From Streptomyces sp. DG2A-72 (GTDB lineage Bacteria > Actinomycetota > Actinomycetes > Streptomycetales > Streptomycetaceae), in contig NZ_JASTLC010000001.1 in NCBI RefSeq assembly GCF_030499575.1, positions 9,572,001-9,636,000 on the forward strand: a stretch of 64,000 nucleotides of DNA, written 5' to 3'. The notes under the pieces are model-generated. The model was given only the letters and a program-made list of their open reading frames with translations. It made no database searches and had not been told where the DNA came from. The position numbers and the translations under genes were made by a program. Position 1 is the stretch's first letter; every line of letters starts with the position of its first letter. This document shows positions 10,171 through 18,915 of the stretch, piece by piece.

Positions 10171-10879
10171 CACGAGCTGGGGCGACACCATCCGTGTCTT
10201 TCCCGCCGTGCCGGGGGAATGGCGGGACGTCACACTGCACGACTTCCGCACCCAGGGCGCGTTCCTCGTCAGCGCCGTCCGCCGGGGCCGCCGTACCCGC
10301 TGGGTACGCGTCCGCAGCCTCGCCGGGATCGGCGGGCCGGCTCCCGACTGGCGCGACCTCGGCGGCGGCGTGGTCGAACTCGACCTGCCCAAGGGCGCGG
10401 AGGCCGTGATCCACCCGGCGGGCCGGCGCCCCGAGCTGCGGACCGCCCCCGTACCGATCTCCGCTCCCGCCGACCGGTGGGGCCTGCCGGAGCTGCCGCA
10501 GACCGGCCAGACCTCCGACAACGGGATCGGCTTCGCCTTCACCAACGGCAGCGAGGGAACGAACAACAACGTCGTCCCGGGCGGCCAGAACATCTCCGTA
10601 CCGAAGGGCGCCTACGGCAAGCTGCACGTGCTGGGCGCGGGCGACACGGCGAACGTCACCGTCCCGGCGACGCTCCGGTACGCCGACGGGACCACCGCCT
10701 CCACACACCTCCGGCTCACCGGCTGGCTGGCATCGGGACCCGCGTACGACGAGACCACAGCGGTGATGGCCAGTCAGATCCGCACGCACAACGGGCCGTT
10801 GGGCACCAAGCGGGCCATCTTCCACCAGGTCGTGGAGGTCGACGCGACCCGGCAGCTCACCGCGGCTGTCGGCGGGTAG
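10171..10879 (+). pseudogene. C-terminal fragment of a large glycoside hydrolase
   Basis: In a different frame from the hydroxylase fragment, the sequence reads SWGDTIRVFPAVPGEW, HDFRTQGAFLVSAVRR and WRDLGGGVVELDLPKG. This is the C-terminal beta-sandwich region of big secreted glycosidases, possibly GH95-like. A second module follows with LRYADGTTAS...LTGW, like the accessory beta-sandwich domains of many actinobacterial glycosidases. There is no start codon or ribosome-binding site and no catalytic domain. It is a decapitated gene joined to the hydroxylase fragment. Family assignment is tentative; the fragment nature is clear. Confidence 0.65.
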
Positions 10880-10906
10880 GTGCGGGCCGTGCGGCGCCGC
10901 ATGCGT

Positions 10907-10945
10907 TGAGGCCGCGGGCACGGCTCCACCGTGTCCGCGGCCTCA
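10907..10945. terminator. strong bidirectional hairpin
   Basis: Arms of 17 nt (TGAGGCCGCGGGCACGG and its partner, with a single G-T mismatch) around a short CTCCA-type loop. It lies between the convergent glycosidase remnant and the csbD-like gene and could terminate both. Confidence 0.75.
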
Positions 10946-10958
10946 GTCCCACGTCCGC

Positions 10959-11150
10959 TCAGGCGCCGTCCCGCTTCGCGGAACGCCCGCTCTGCTTGAT
11001 CCGCTCCTGGGCCTTCCCCTTGAGCTTCTTGGCTTCCCCGCGCGCCTGCTCGAGCTTGCCCTCGGTCTGCATCTCTCGATCGCCGGTGACCTTTCCGGTC
11101 ATCTCCTTGGCCTTGCCCTTCATCTTGTCCGCGCGGCCCTTGTCGGCCAT
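10959..11150 (-). CDS. CsbD-family stress protein
   Basis: 63 aa, start at 11150 behind AAGGAGGAG. Lysine-, glutamate- and glutamine-rich with the family pattern KGKAKEMTGKVTGD followed by EGKLEQARGEAKKLKGKAQE. CsbD-like proteins are small, largely helical or disordered, abundant under general stress (sigB-type regulons), and of unknown biochemical role. It is monocistronic, with its own hairpin downstream. An upstream in-frame extension exists but lacks a ribosome-binding site. Confidence 0.9.
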   Translation of the reverse strand: MADKGRADKMKGKAKEMTGKVTGDREMQTEGKLEQARGEAKKLKGKAQERIKQSGRSAKRDGA

Positions 11151-11281
11151 GGCTCCTCCTTGGGTGAGACAGGGCTTGCTCGCCCAAACTAAGCGGGTGG
11201 GGCAGACCCCGCGCGTCGGACGATGACGCTGCGTAAGCACCGCGCCGCCGAACGGCCGGGGTGTGGACCTTCCGGACGCGG

Positions 11282-11515
11282 TCAGCCGTTCAGCCGCGTG
11301 CGCAGCAACTGCTTGCCCAGTTCGGCGCCCTTGCGGCTGTCGGCCTGCGCCTTGCGGAACAGGTCCACGACCTCCGTGTCCTTTTCGCGCTCCGCGTCCT
11401 GGATGAACGTCTCCAGCCGCAGCGCGTTGTTCAGGCAGGCCTCGACGTACCAGATCAGGTTGTAGTCCTTGTCCGGCGTGCCCGTGATCCCACCGGTCTC
11501 CGTGCTGCTGGTCAT
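11282..11515 (-). CDS. conserved hypothetical protein (77 aa)
   Basis: Start at 11515 preceded by GGAGGAGGTTCACC. The product is acidic and helical, reading YNLIWYVEACLNNALRLETF and then DAEREKDTEVVDLFRKAQAD. No signal peptide or membrane segment. Such small helical proteins often sit next to CsbD genes in Streptomyces, and the pair may share stress regulation; no function can be given. A convincing gene because of the strong ribosome-binding site and codon usage. Confidence 0.7.
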   Translation of the reverse strand: MTSSTETGGITGTPDKDYNLIWYVEACLNNALRLETFIQDAEREKDTEVVDLFRKAQADSRKGAELGKQLLRTRLNG

Positions 11516-11634
11516 GGTGAACCTCCTCCGGTCCCGAACGGAACGCTCGAGTACCCCGAGCGGCGAGGCGTACACGGCCTCCCGAGCGCTGGTCACCGGC
11601 GGATAGCGACGGCTGTGACGGGCACCTGAAGCGG

Positions 11635-12477
11635 ATGGGTGCTCTGCTCGCCCTGGCCTCCGCGGTCTGCTACGGCATCGTCGACTTCGCCGGCGGGCTG
11701 CTGTCCCGCCGGGTCCACTTCGCCGTCGTCACATTCCTGGGCCAGGTCGGAGGCTTGGTCCTGGCCTCGTCGCCGCGCTGCTGATGCCCGCGACAGCGGT
11801 CCGGTCCACGGATGTCGCCTGGGGCGCGGCGTCCGGCGCCGGAAGCGCCGTGGCCATGCACTTCCTCAACCGCGGTCTGAGCCGTGGCGCCATGAGCATC
11901 GTGATCCCCGTGAGCGCGGTCACCGGGGTGGCACTGTCCGTGCTGTGCGGCGTGTTCCTGCTCGGTGACCGGCCGACTCCGCTCGCCTGGCTGGGCATCT
12001 GCCACCGTTCCCGCTCTGTGGCTCGTCTCCGCGGGCGGCGACGGCCACGGAAGCCGAGACCCGTCCGGGCGGCGGCTGCCGGTGGACGGTCTGATCGCCA
12101 GTGGGGGAGTGGCGCTCCAGTACATCGGTCTCGCCCAGGCGGATCCGGCGAGCGGCCTGTGGCCCGTGGCGGCCGGCCGGGTCGCCGCGGTTCTCCTCCT
12201 GCTCCCGGGCATCCGGCGGCACGCTTCCGAGTTCCGCCGGCCCGTACGGTCGCTGGGCTGTGCGGTCCTGATCGGGGCGGGAGCGGCGCTCGGGCTCATC
12301 CTGTATCTCCTCGCCGCCCACCAGCAGATACTGGCCGTCGCCGTCGTCCTGGCCTCCCTGTACCCGGCGGTCCCGACGGCCCTGGGGCTTGCCTTCCTGC
12401 ACGAAAAGGTCACCCGAACCCAGACGTCGGGTCTGCTGATCGCGGGCGTCGCGATCGTCCTGCTCAGTCTGGGATGA
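11635..12477 (+). pseudogene. EamA/DMT-family transporter with two compensating frameshifts
   Basis: Three consecutive frames reconstruct one ~280-aa transporter. It starts at ATG 11635 (GALLALASAVCYGIVDFAGG), switches frame around 11770 before a stop at 11781, continues with GAASGAGSAVAMHFLNRGLS, and switches back to the original frame around 11990, ending LIAGVAIVLLSLG. The reconstructed protein has the paired five-helix EamA repeats (metabolite exporters of the inner membrane). Because the net length stays a multiple of three, the two indels cancel. Either two sequencing errors or a decayed gene; as written, only short pieces can be made. Confidence 0.75.
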
Positions 12478-12572
12478 GCAGCCGGCTGCCGTACGGCCGC
12501 ATCGACCGGACCTGGGGCGGGTACCCGGAGCCGACAGCCAAGGGAACCTTGGGATTCCGTTGAATCGGCGGC

Positions 12573-13223
12573 GTGACGATGAGTGCGAAGACCGACAACG
12601 CGGTGGTCCGGGCCCTGCTCGACCGGCAGGAGCGCACCTACGCGGCGCAGGCCGGGATCAGGCTGCGCAATACCCCCGGCCCCCTCTACCAGACGCTGGT
12701 GCTGGCGATCCTGCTCAGCGCCCGGATCAAGGCCGATATCGCGGTGGCGGCGGCAAGGGCGCTGTTCGACGCCGGAATGCGCGACGCTCGCTCGATGGCG
12801 GACGCGACCTGGCAGGAACGCGTCGACGCGCTCGGCGAGGGCGGCTACCGCCGCTACGACGAGCGGACCGCGACGATGCTCGGCAAGGGGGCCGAGCTGC
12901 TGCTGGAACGCTACAAAGGCGATCTCCGGCGACTGCGCGAGGAATCCGACCCCAAGAAGGCCCTGCTGGACATACCCGGGATCGGTCCCACGGGAGCCGA
13001 TGTCTTCCTGCGCGACGTGCAGGGCGTATGGCCGGAGTTCGCACCGTACTTCGATCGCAAGGCCCAGGACGGTGCGCGCCGGCTCGGACTGCCGACGTCG
13101 CCCGACAAGCTGGCCGGATTCGTCGGCAAGCGTGACGTGCCCCGGCTCGCGGACGGCCTGGTCCACGCGGCCCTCGACAAGCCCCTGGCCGACGAGGTGC
13201 TCGACGCCGCGAAGGCGGCGTGA
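12573..13223 (+). CDS. HhH-motif DNA glycosylase/endonuclease III-like protein
   Basis: About 216 aa; GTG 12573 or ATG 12579 could start it, and neither has a strong ribosome-binding site. The N-terminal half reads PGPLYQTLVLAILLSARIKAD, as in endonuclease III-type folds where the first helices carry QTLxxxILS. The hairpin-helix-hairpin is LLDIPGIGPTGADVFLRDVQ near residue 130. The C-terminal Fe-S cysteines of endonuclease III are absent, and I cannot find the usual catalytic Lys/Asp pair with confidence. It may be a DNA-binding homologue with altered chemistry. Monocistronic. Confidence 0.65.
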   Translation: MTMSAKTDNAVVRALLDRQERTYAAQAGIRLRNTPGPLYQTLVLAILLSARIKADIAVAAARALFDAGMRDARSMADATWQERVDALGEGGYRRYDERTATMLGKGAELLLERYKGDLRRLREESDPKKALLDIPGIGPTGADVFLRDVQGVWPEFAPYFDRKAQDGARRLGLPTSPDKLAGFVGKRDVPRLADGLVHAALDKPLADEVLDAAKAA

Positions 13224-13281
13224 CAAGCCGTTCCGGAGTACGGCCCAGGGCGCGCCCCGCGTGCCGCGTTACGCTGGCGCC

Positions 13282-13362
13282 GTGCCGGACCTGATCGAAG
13301 TCGCGCCGCTGCACCGCCCTGACACACCCAGCCGCCTTGCGTACGGGCACCCCCGTTCATGA
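13282..13362 (+). CDS. possible 26-aa leader ORF upstream of the kinase
   Basis: A GTG at 13282 opens a 26-codon frame whose TGA overlaps the next gene's ATG (ATGA, 13359-13362). A TACGCT-like -10 element lies just before the GTG (TTACGCTGGCGCC), the usual look of a leaderless Streptomyces start. The peptide has no known features. The kinase has no good ribosome-binding site of its own, so coupling through this ORF would explain how it is translated. Weak evidence. Confidence 0.3.
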   Translation: MPDLIEVAPLHRPDTPSRLAYGHPRS

Positions 13363-14219
13363 CCGCCGGTACCCCGCGCGCCGCGGCGGCGCGACTCACC
13401 GGGCGCCGGGTGACCCACGAGCGTCGGCTCAACGCCACACTCTCCGAAGTCACCCTCGATGGCGGCCACATGGTGATGGTCAAGCGCGGTGACGGCCCCG
13501 CCGCCGCGCAGGCCGAGGCGGCCGGGCTGCGCTGGCTCGCCGCCTCAAGCACGGTCCGCGTACCGGAGGTGCACGGCCACGACCGTCACTGGCTGGTGTC
13601 GGACCGCGTCCCGCCCGGCGCACCGACCCGCGCTGCCGCGGCCCGCTTCGGCGGTGAGCTGGCCGCCCTGCACACATCCGGTGCTCCCGCGTTCGGCGCC
13701 CCGCCGCCCGATGGCCCGGTGGACGCGTACATCGGGCTGGCCCCGATGCGTAACTCGCCGGGCACCGACTGGCCGGAGTGGTACGCGGAACACCGAGTAC
13801 TGCCGTACCTGCGCCGCGCGGTCGACATCGGCACGATCCGCCCCGCGGAGGCCGCCGTCATCGAGCGGGTCTGCGAGCGGCTGCCGGAGCTGGCCGGCCC
13901 TGCCGAGCCGCCCGCCCGGCTGCACGGCGACCTGTGGAACGGAAACGTGCTGTGGGGCGCCGACGGTCACGCCTGGCTGATCGACCCGGCCGCGCACGGC
14001 GGACACCGTGAGACCGACCTGGCGATGCTCCGCCTCTTCGGCTGTCCCCACCTGGACCTCGTACTGGACGGCTACCAGCAGACCGCACCCCTGGCCGACG
14101 GCTGGACGGACCGCGTCGGACTGCACCAGCTCTTCCCGCTGCTGGTCCACGCGGTGCTCTTCGGCCGTGGCTATGCGGAACAGGCCCTGGACGTGGCTCG
14201 GGCGGCACAGGCGCGGTGA
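13359..14219 (+). CDS. fructosamine kinase-family protein
   Basis: 286 aa. Aminoglycoside-phosphotransferase-like fold: nucleotide-binding lysine in GGHMVMVKRG, catalytic loop RLHGDLWNGNVLW near residue 188, and metal-binding Asp in AWLIDPAAHGGHRETDLAML. This HGDLWxGN / DPAxxxGHRExDLA pattern is that of fructosamine-3-kinase homologues, which phosphorylate ketoamines on glycated proteins or free sugars for deglycation. Cytosolic. The ATG overlaps the stop of a possible leader ORF. Full length for the family. Confidence 0.88.
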   Translation: MTAGTPRAAAARLTGRRVTHERRLNATLSEVTLDGGHMVMVKRGDGPAAAQAEAAGLRWLAASSTVRVPEVHGHDRHWLVSDRVPPGAPTRAAAARFGGELAALHTSGAPAFGAPPPDGPVDAYIGLAPMRNSPGTDWPEWYAEHRVLPYLRRAVDIGTIRPAEAAVIERVCERLPELAGPAEPPARLHGDLWNGNVLWGADGHAWLIDPAAHGGHRETDLAMLRLFGCPHLDLVLDGYQQTAPLADGWTDRVGLHQLFPLLVHAVLFGRGYAEQALDVARAAQAR

Positions 14220-14274
14220 TCCGCCTGTGCCGCCCGAGCACGAAGTCGAGGGCGAGGAGAGCGAAGGGACTGAA

Positions 14275-14680
14275 TCATCGAAGCCGCAGATGCTCGCGCA
14301 CCGACAGCACGACCCGGCCGGAGACCAACGGGGCGACCTCCTCCACGGCGGCCACGACGGCATCGCGCTCCTCCTGGCTGACGGCCGAGCGCAGCAGCCG
14401 GTCCAGCGAGCGGAACAGCTTGCCCGGCGCGGACTTCAGCAGCTGGGCCGCACCCGTGACGTCGTCCATACCGAGGAGTTCCTCGCCCCGGCCGTCGAAG
14501 GACGGCGCCCGCTTCTCGCCGCGGGCGACCGCGAACACATCGGCGGCATACGGCAGTCGCGGGTACTCGTGCGGATGCAGCCGCTCACCGAGCCGCTTGA
14601 ACGCCTCGCGATGCGCGTGTACGTCGGACACCACGGAGTCGAGTCCCGCCATCAGCGCACGGCGGACCCGGCGGGGCAGC
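14275..14680 (-). pseudogene. C-terminal fragment of an unknown Streptomyces protein
   Basis: The minus-strand frame reads VRRALMAGLDSVVSDVHAHR, then HPHEYPRLPYAADVFAVARG, and ends RVVLSVREHLRLR with a proper stop at 14275. Codon usage is good throughout, but the frame runs without a start signal into the join at ~14680. There a plus-strand glycosidase fragment begins head-to-head. An ATG at 14652 exists but lies inside the conserved-looking segment and has no ribosome-binding site. I do not recognise the family; the helical GKLFRSLDRLLRSA block suggests a large cytosolic protein. Confidence 0.5.
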
Positions 14681-15340
14681 CCCCGCGTCCTGGTCGCCCC
14701 CGCCTTCTACGCCGCCGCCGACTTGACCCTCGACCGGCTCAAGGAGTACGCGGCGAACGGCGGCCACCTGATCCTGGGCCCCCGCACGGCCTACGCCGAC
14801 ACCGAGGCCAGGGCCCGCAGGGAGGCACAGCCGGGACGGCTCGCCGAGGCGGCCGGAGTGACGTACGACGAATTCAGCAACCTCGGAGCACCGCTCACCG
14901 TGACCGGCAGCTCCGGTCTCCAACTCCCGCCCGGCGCCCACGCGTTGCACTGGACGGACGGTCTGCGGCCGCAGGGCGCCGAGGAGCTGGCGGCGTACGA
15001 GCATCCGCACTTCGGGCGCTGGCCCGCGGCCACCACACACCGGCATGGAGCCGGCCGGATCACCTATGCCGGCACGGTCCCCGGCCCCGAGTTCGCCCGG
15101 GCCCTGTTCCCGTGGGCCGTCCCGGCGGACGAGTGGCGCCCGGCCCTGCCGAGCGTCACCGCGACCTCCGCCACCGCCCGGGACGGCCGGCGGGTGCGCT
15201 TCCCGCACAACTGGTCGTGGGAGCAGGTGTCGGTTCCGGTGCCCGCGGCCGTACGGGATGTGCTGTCGGGCGCGGTGCATCCGGAGGCGGTGCCGCTGGG
15301 CCACTGGGACGTGAAGGTGCTTCAGGAGGAGCGGCCGTAG
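14681..15340 (+). pseudogene. GH42-type beta-galactosidase, C-terminal fragment
   Basis: The frame reads RVLVAPAFYAAADLTLDRLK, then GGHLILGPRTAYADTEARAR, matching the trimerisation/beta-galactosidase domain after the GH42 catalytic barrel. A small C-terminal beta domain ending GHWDVKVLQEERP follows. The catalytic (alpha/beta)8 barrel with both glutamates is missing, as are start codon and ribosome-binding site. The 3' end overlaps the LacI gene end by 19 bp, convergently. It probably once belonged to the beta-galactoside locus that follows. Confidence 0.8.
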
Positions 15341-16380
15341 GGACCGCTGCTGCGGCGGACGACCAGTTCGACCGGGACGAGCGGCTCGGCGCGGGGTGGC
15401 GCGGCGGGGTCGTCGATGCGGTTGAGCAGCAGCCGCAGTGACCGGGTGCCGATCTCGGCGAAGTCCGTGCGGACGGTGGTCAGCGGGGGGAGGAAGTGGG
15501 CGGCCTCGGGGATGTCGTCGTAGCCGACGACGCTGACGTCCTCGGGGACGGCCCGCCCGGCCTCGTGCAGGGCGTGCAGGACGCCGAGCGCCATCTGGTC
15601 GTTGGACGCGAACACCGCCGTGACGTCGGAGCGGCGGGCCAGCCGCCGGCCCAGGTCGTATCCGGACTCGGCGCTCCAGTCGCCGGTCAGCGGGGTGTGC
15701 ACCTTGGCCCCGGCCGCCTCCAGCGTCGCCTGCCAGCCGGCGACGCGCAGGTCGGCGGAGGTCCATCCGGCCGGGCCCGCGATATGGAAGACGGTCGGAT
15801 GACCGAGGCGCAGCAGGTGCTCGGTGGCGTCACGGGCACCGATGCGGGAATTCGCGGTGACCAGGGGCGGGCCGCCCCCGAGGTCGTTCTCCAGGACCAC
15901 CAGCGGGCTGTCGAGGCGGGCGTCGGCCAGCGCCCGGCCCACCCACGACTGCGGGGCGATGGCGATCACGCCGTCCGCACCCTCGGCCGACAGCCGGTCC
16001 ACGGCCTGGATCACCGTGTCGGGGTCGGCCGTGTCGAGGGCGATGGAGCTCACCAGGTAACCGGCCTCCTGCGCCGCCGTGTTGATCGCCGTGAGGATGG
16101 AAGCGGGCCCGTAGCGCGCCGCGTCGAAGGAGATGACGCCGAGCATGCGGGTCCTGCCGCTGGCCAGGGAACGGGCGCTGCGGCTCGGCCGGTAGCCGAG
16201 CGTACGCATCGCGGCCCGCACCGCCTCGCGGGTCTCGGGGCGTACGGCGGGGTTGTCGTTGAGCACCCGGGACACGGTCTGCTTCGAGACACCGGCCAGT
16301 CGGGCCACGTCGTCCATGACGGGACGCGCCCCGGCGAAGTTCCGACGGCTGCGCCCCTTCGGAACGGCGCTACTGGTCAT
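15322..16380 (-). CDS. LacI-family regulator of the beta-galactoside locus
   Basis: 352 aa; ATG 16380 chosen as the first start giving a typical leader before the HTH. HTH: MDDVARLAGVSKQTVSRVLN with the hinge helix RSARSLASGRTRMLGVI. A periplasmic-binding-like sugar domain follows (ITP-type ligand pocket, YDDIPEAAHFLPPLTTVRTD near the C-terminus). Located between GH42 remnant and GH35 gene, so the likely effector is a galactoside or galactose. A perfect LacI-style palindrome at 20163-20178 in front of the MFS gene is a plausible target. Confidence 0.9.
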   Translation of the reverse strand: MTSSAVPKGRSRRNFAGARPVMDDVARLAGVSKQTVSRVLNDNPAVRPETREAVRAAMRTLGYRPSRSARSLASGRTRMLGVISFDAARYGPASILTAINTAAQEAGYLVSSIALDTADPDTVIQAVDRLSAEGADGVIAIAPQSWVGRALADARLDSPLVVLENDLGGGPPLVTANSRIGARDATEHLLRLGHPTVFHIAGPAGWTSADLRVAGWQATLEAAGAKVHTPLTGDWSAESGYDLGRRLARRSDVTAVFASNDQMALGVLHALHEAGRAVPEDVSVVGYDDIPEAAHFLPPLTTVRTDFAEIGTRSLRLLLNRIDDPAAPPRAEPLVPVELVVRRSSGPYGRSS

Positions 16381-16443
16381 GGCGGGTGTTTCCTCGGCAT
16401 CGCGGCGGCAGGCCCTCAGCATAGGCCGCACGCACGACCGGCC

Positions 16444-18804
16444 CTATCCCGGCCGGACCGCCCACGACCGGCCCGCCACCCACTCGACCCGCTCGACGGC
16501 AGCCGTACCCCAGTCCTCGCGGGCCTCATCGGGCACATACACCCGGGCGTCGGCGTCCGGCTGCAGCACCCGCACCCGCAACCCCTCGGCACGCAGCGCC
16601 TCGGCCGGAAGCCGGTCCAGGCCGATGTCCCACACGCGCCCCGAGTAGAACTGATCGGCGACCAGGACGTCCCCCACGTACGCACGCGCCACATCTCCGA
16701 TCCAGTGGATCCGGACCACCGTCCCGCGCTGCGGCAGATCTTCGGGTACGTCGATGCGGTACTCGGCGGCCGTGGTGTCGAAGTGCTTGCCGGCGGGCGC
16801 GCTCGCCCGCCCCAGCACACCGGTCGCACCCTTCGGCGCCGGGCCGGCGGGCCGCACCAAGGCGAACGGAAGAGCGGCGCCGGACCCAGCCTCGCTGTCG
16901 ATCGTGTACCGGGCGAACACCCCGTCGGCCGTCTCCCGCAGCCCTCCAGGCGCCCGCTCCGGAGCGGGCAGCACGGCGAACGACGTGCCGTGCACTCGCA
17001 CCTCGTCCCGGTCGAAGACGACCCCGCCCGCGCAGAGCACCAGCCGCTCGGCACCCCACGCCACACCCCGGTAGACGGTACGAGCCGTCGCCGCGTCCAG
17101 GACCAGCAGTCCGACCCTGCCCCCGTCCGCCGCGACCACCTCGACCAGCGCGTCGGTACCCGGACGCACTCCGCTGACCAGCACACGGCCATCGGCGTCC
17201 GCGACCTCGCCGGACGGCGCGCTCACCGACGCCACCGTGCCCGCGTCCAGGGCGAGTTCAGGAGCGATGCCGTCGACGGCCGCCAGCACCAGGACCGTAC
17301 GCTCGCCGTCCTGGACGGTGCACACCGGCTGAGCGGTGGCCCACTCCAGCCGGACGCCCGCGATGTCGAGACGCAACGGCCAGCAGAAGTACGCCCCTTG
17401 CGGGACCGTGACGGGACTGCTCGGGATGGTCAAATCCCTTGTGCTGCCCGGGAATTCGACCGTGAGGGACGTGTCCCGACGGTCGGGAAGCGGCTCGTGC
17501 GGCTGGTGGTTGTTGACGAACAGGAACCCCGACACACCGTCGCTGCGCACCGCCCACCGCAACGTCTCCCGGTCGCCCTGCCCCACCGGCTGCACCTCGG
17601 GCAGCACGGACTCCATCGGCGCGATCAGACTCCCGAAGTCCGCCAGCATCAGGTGCTGGAGCCGGAGTTCGTGGTAGGAGTCCCGGTACTGTCCGTACTC
17701 GCCGAGCGGCGCCTGGAAGTCGTACGTCAGGACCGGCAGGTCGTTCGGGTAGCCGGTGGCGTGCGACTCCTGGAGGGTGGTGAGCTCACCGGCCGGATTG
17801 GTGCCGCCGTGGAACAGGTAGTAGCCCTGCCAGACCGAGCCGCAGCCGATCTTGGTGAGGCCGAGCGCGCCGATGTCGGCGGCCTCGACGCGGGGACGCC
17901 GGTGATAGGCCACGGCCATTCCGCCGCCCAACTCGCAAGTGGCCCACGGGAAGTGATCCGGCACGGCGGACGGATCGCCGCCACGTACCGTCGTGGGCCG
18001 CAGGTCGGGGCCGATGGCCTCGTCGTCGCGCTGATGGGTGAAGAAGAAGTGCTTGCGGCAGGTGTCGGGCCAGCCGCCGTCCGCCTCCGTCCAGAACGTC
18101 TCGGGATAGCCGCCGTACAGCGGAAGCAGGTCGCCGGGCGGGAGCCGGACCCCGCCCCAGGCGGTCGACGTCCACAGCGGTGCGCTCAGTCCGGCCTGCT
18201 GGGCCATGCGCTTGAGGGTGAGGAGGTGACCGGGCTGGTCGTACAGCTCGTTCTCGATCTGGATGGCGACGATCGGACCGCCGTGGGCCCGGTCGAGGCC
18301 GTGCAGCTGTCCGGCGATCGCCGCGAACCAGGTGCGTACGGGATCGAGATACGCGGGGTCGTCGGTGCGGGGTGTGCAGTCGCGGGCCAGCAGCCAGTCG
18401 GGCAGGCCTCCGTTGCGTACCTCCGCGTGTGACCAGGGGCCGATACGGGGGATGAAGTCCAGGCTGTGACGGGCGCAGAGTTCGGCGAAGCGCCTCAGGT
18501 CGCGGTCGCCGTCGAAGCGGATCCGGCCCTCGATCTCCTCGTGATGGATCCAGATCAGATAACTGGCGACGGCGGTCACCCCGCCCGCCTTGATCTTCAG
18601 CAGCTCCTCCTCCCAATCCCGGGCCGGGTAGCGGGAGTAGTGGAACTCGCCGGAGACCGGGAACCAGGGTTGTCCGCCGCGGGTCAGGTAGCGGCTGGTC
18701 ACCTCGATCGGGTCGGGTACGCCCGGGGCATCGGCGAAGGGCAGATGGCCGGTCAGCGGGGGAGCGGGCGGGGCGGGGATGCGCAGGCGGTGCGGGGGCG
18801 TCAT
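16444..18804 (-). CDS. GH35 beta-galactosidase
   Basis: 786 aa. N-terminal (alpha/beta)8 barrel of glycoside hydrolase family 35: GGQPWFPVSGEFHYSRYPAR at the start of the barrel, proton donor Glu in IVAIQIENELYDQPG and nucleophile Glu in WATCELGGGM. Beta-sandwich domains follow to the C-terminus. No signal peptide, so it would act on imported galactosides in the cytoplasm. It is followed 63 bp later on the same strand by the LacI gene; the MFS gene lies just upstream on the same strand (gap 111 bp), giving a transporter-hydrolase-regulator order. Confidence 0.9.
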   Translation of the reverse strand: MTPPHRLRIPAPPAPPLTGHLPFADAPGVPDPIEVTSRYLTRGGQPWFPVSGEFHYSRYPARDWEEELLKIKAGGVTAVASYLIWIHHEEIEGRIRFDGDRDLRRFAELCARHSLDFIPRIGPWSHAEVRNGGLPDWLLARDCTPRTDDPAYLDPVRTWFAAIAGQLHGLDRAHGGPIVAIQIENELYDQPGHLLTLKRMAQQAGLSAPLWTSTAWGGVRLPPGDLLPLYGGYPETFWTEADGGWPDTCRKHFFFTHQRDDEAIGPDLRPTTVRGGDPSAVPDHFPWATCELGGGMAVAYHRRPRVEAADIGALGLTKIGCGSVWQGYYLFHGGTNPAGELTTLQESHATGYPNDLPVLTYDFQAPLGEYGQYRDSYHELRLQHLMLADFGSLIAPMESVLPEVQPVGQGDRETLRWAVRSDGVSGFLFVNNHQPHEPLPDRRDTSLTVEFPGSTRDLTIPSSPVTVPQGAYFCWPLRLDIAGVRLEWATAQPVCTVQDGERTVLVLAAVDGIAPELALDAGTVASVSAPSGEVADADGRVLVSGVRPGTDALVEVVAADGGRVGLLVLDAATARTVYRGVAWGAERLVLCAGGVVFDRDEVRVHGTSFAVLPAPERAPGGLRETADGVFARYTIDSEAGSGAALPFALVRPAGPAPKGATGVLGRASAPAGKHFDTTAAEYRIDVPEDLPQRGTVVRIHWIGDVARAYVGDVLVADQFYSGRVWDIGLDRLPAEALRAEGLRVRVLQPDADARVYVPDEAREDWGTAAVERVEWVAGRSWAVRPG

Positions 18805-18915
18805 CAGGGGTTCTCCGATCCGGGGTCGGGGGTGTTGTCGGTTGAGCTGAGCGGTCTGAGGGCGGTCGGGCGGGGCTGTGTTGAATCTGCGGCTACCGCC
18901 GCGATGGGGGAGCGA

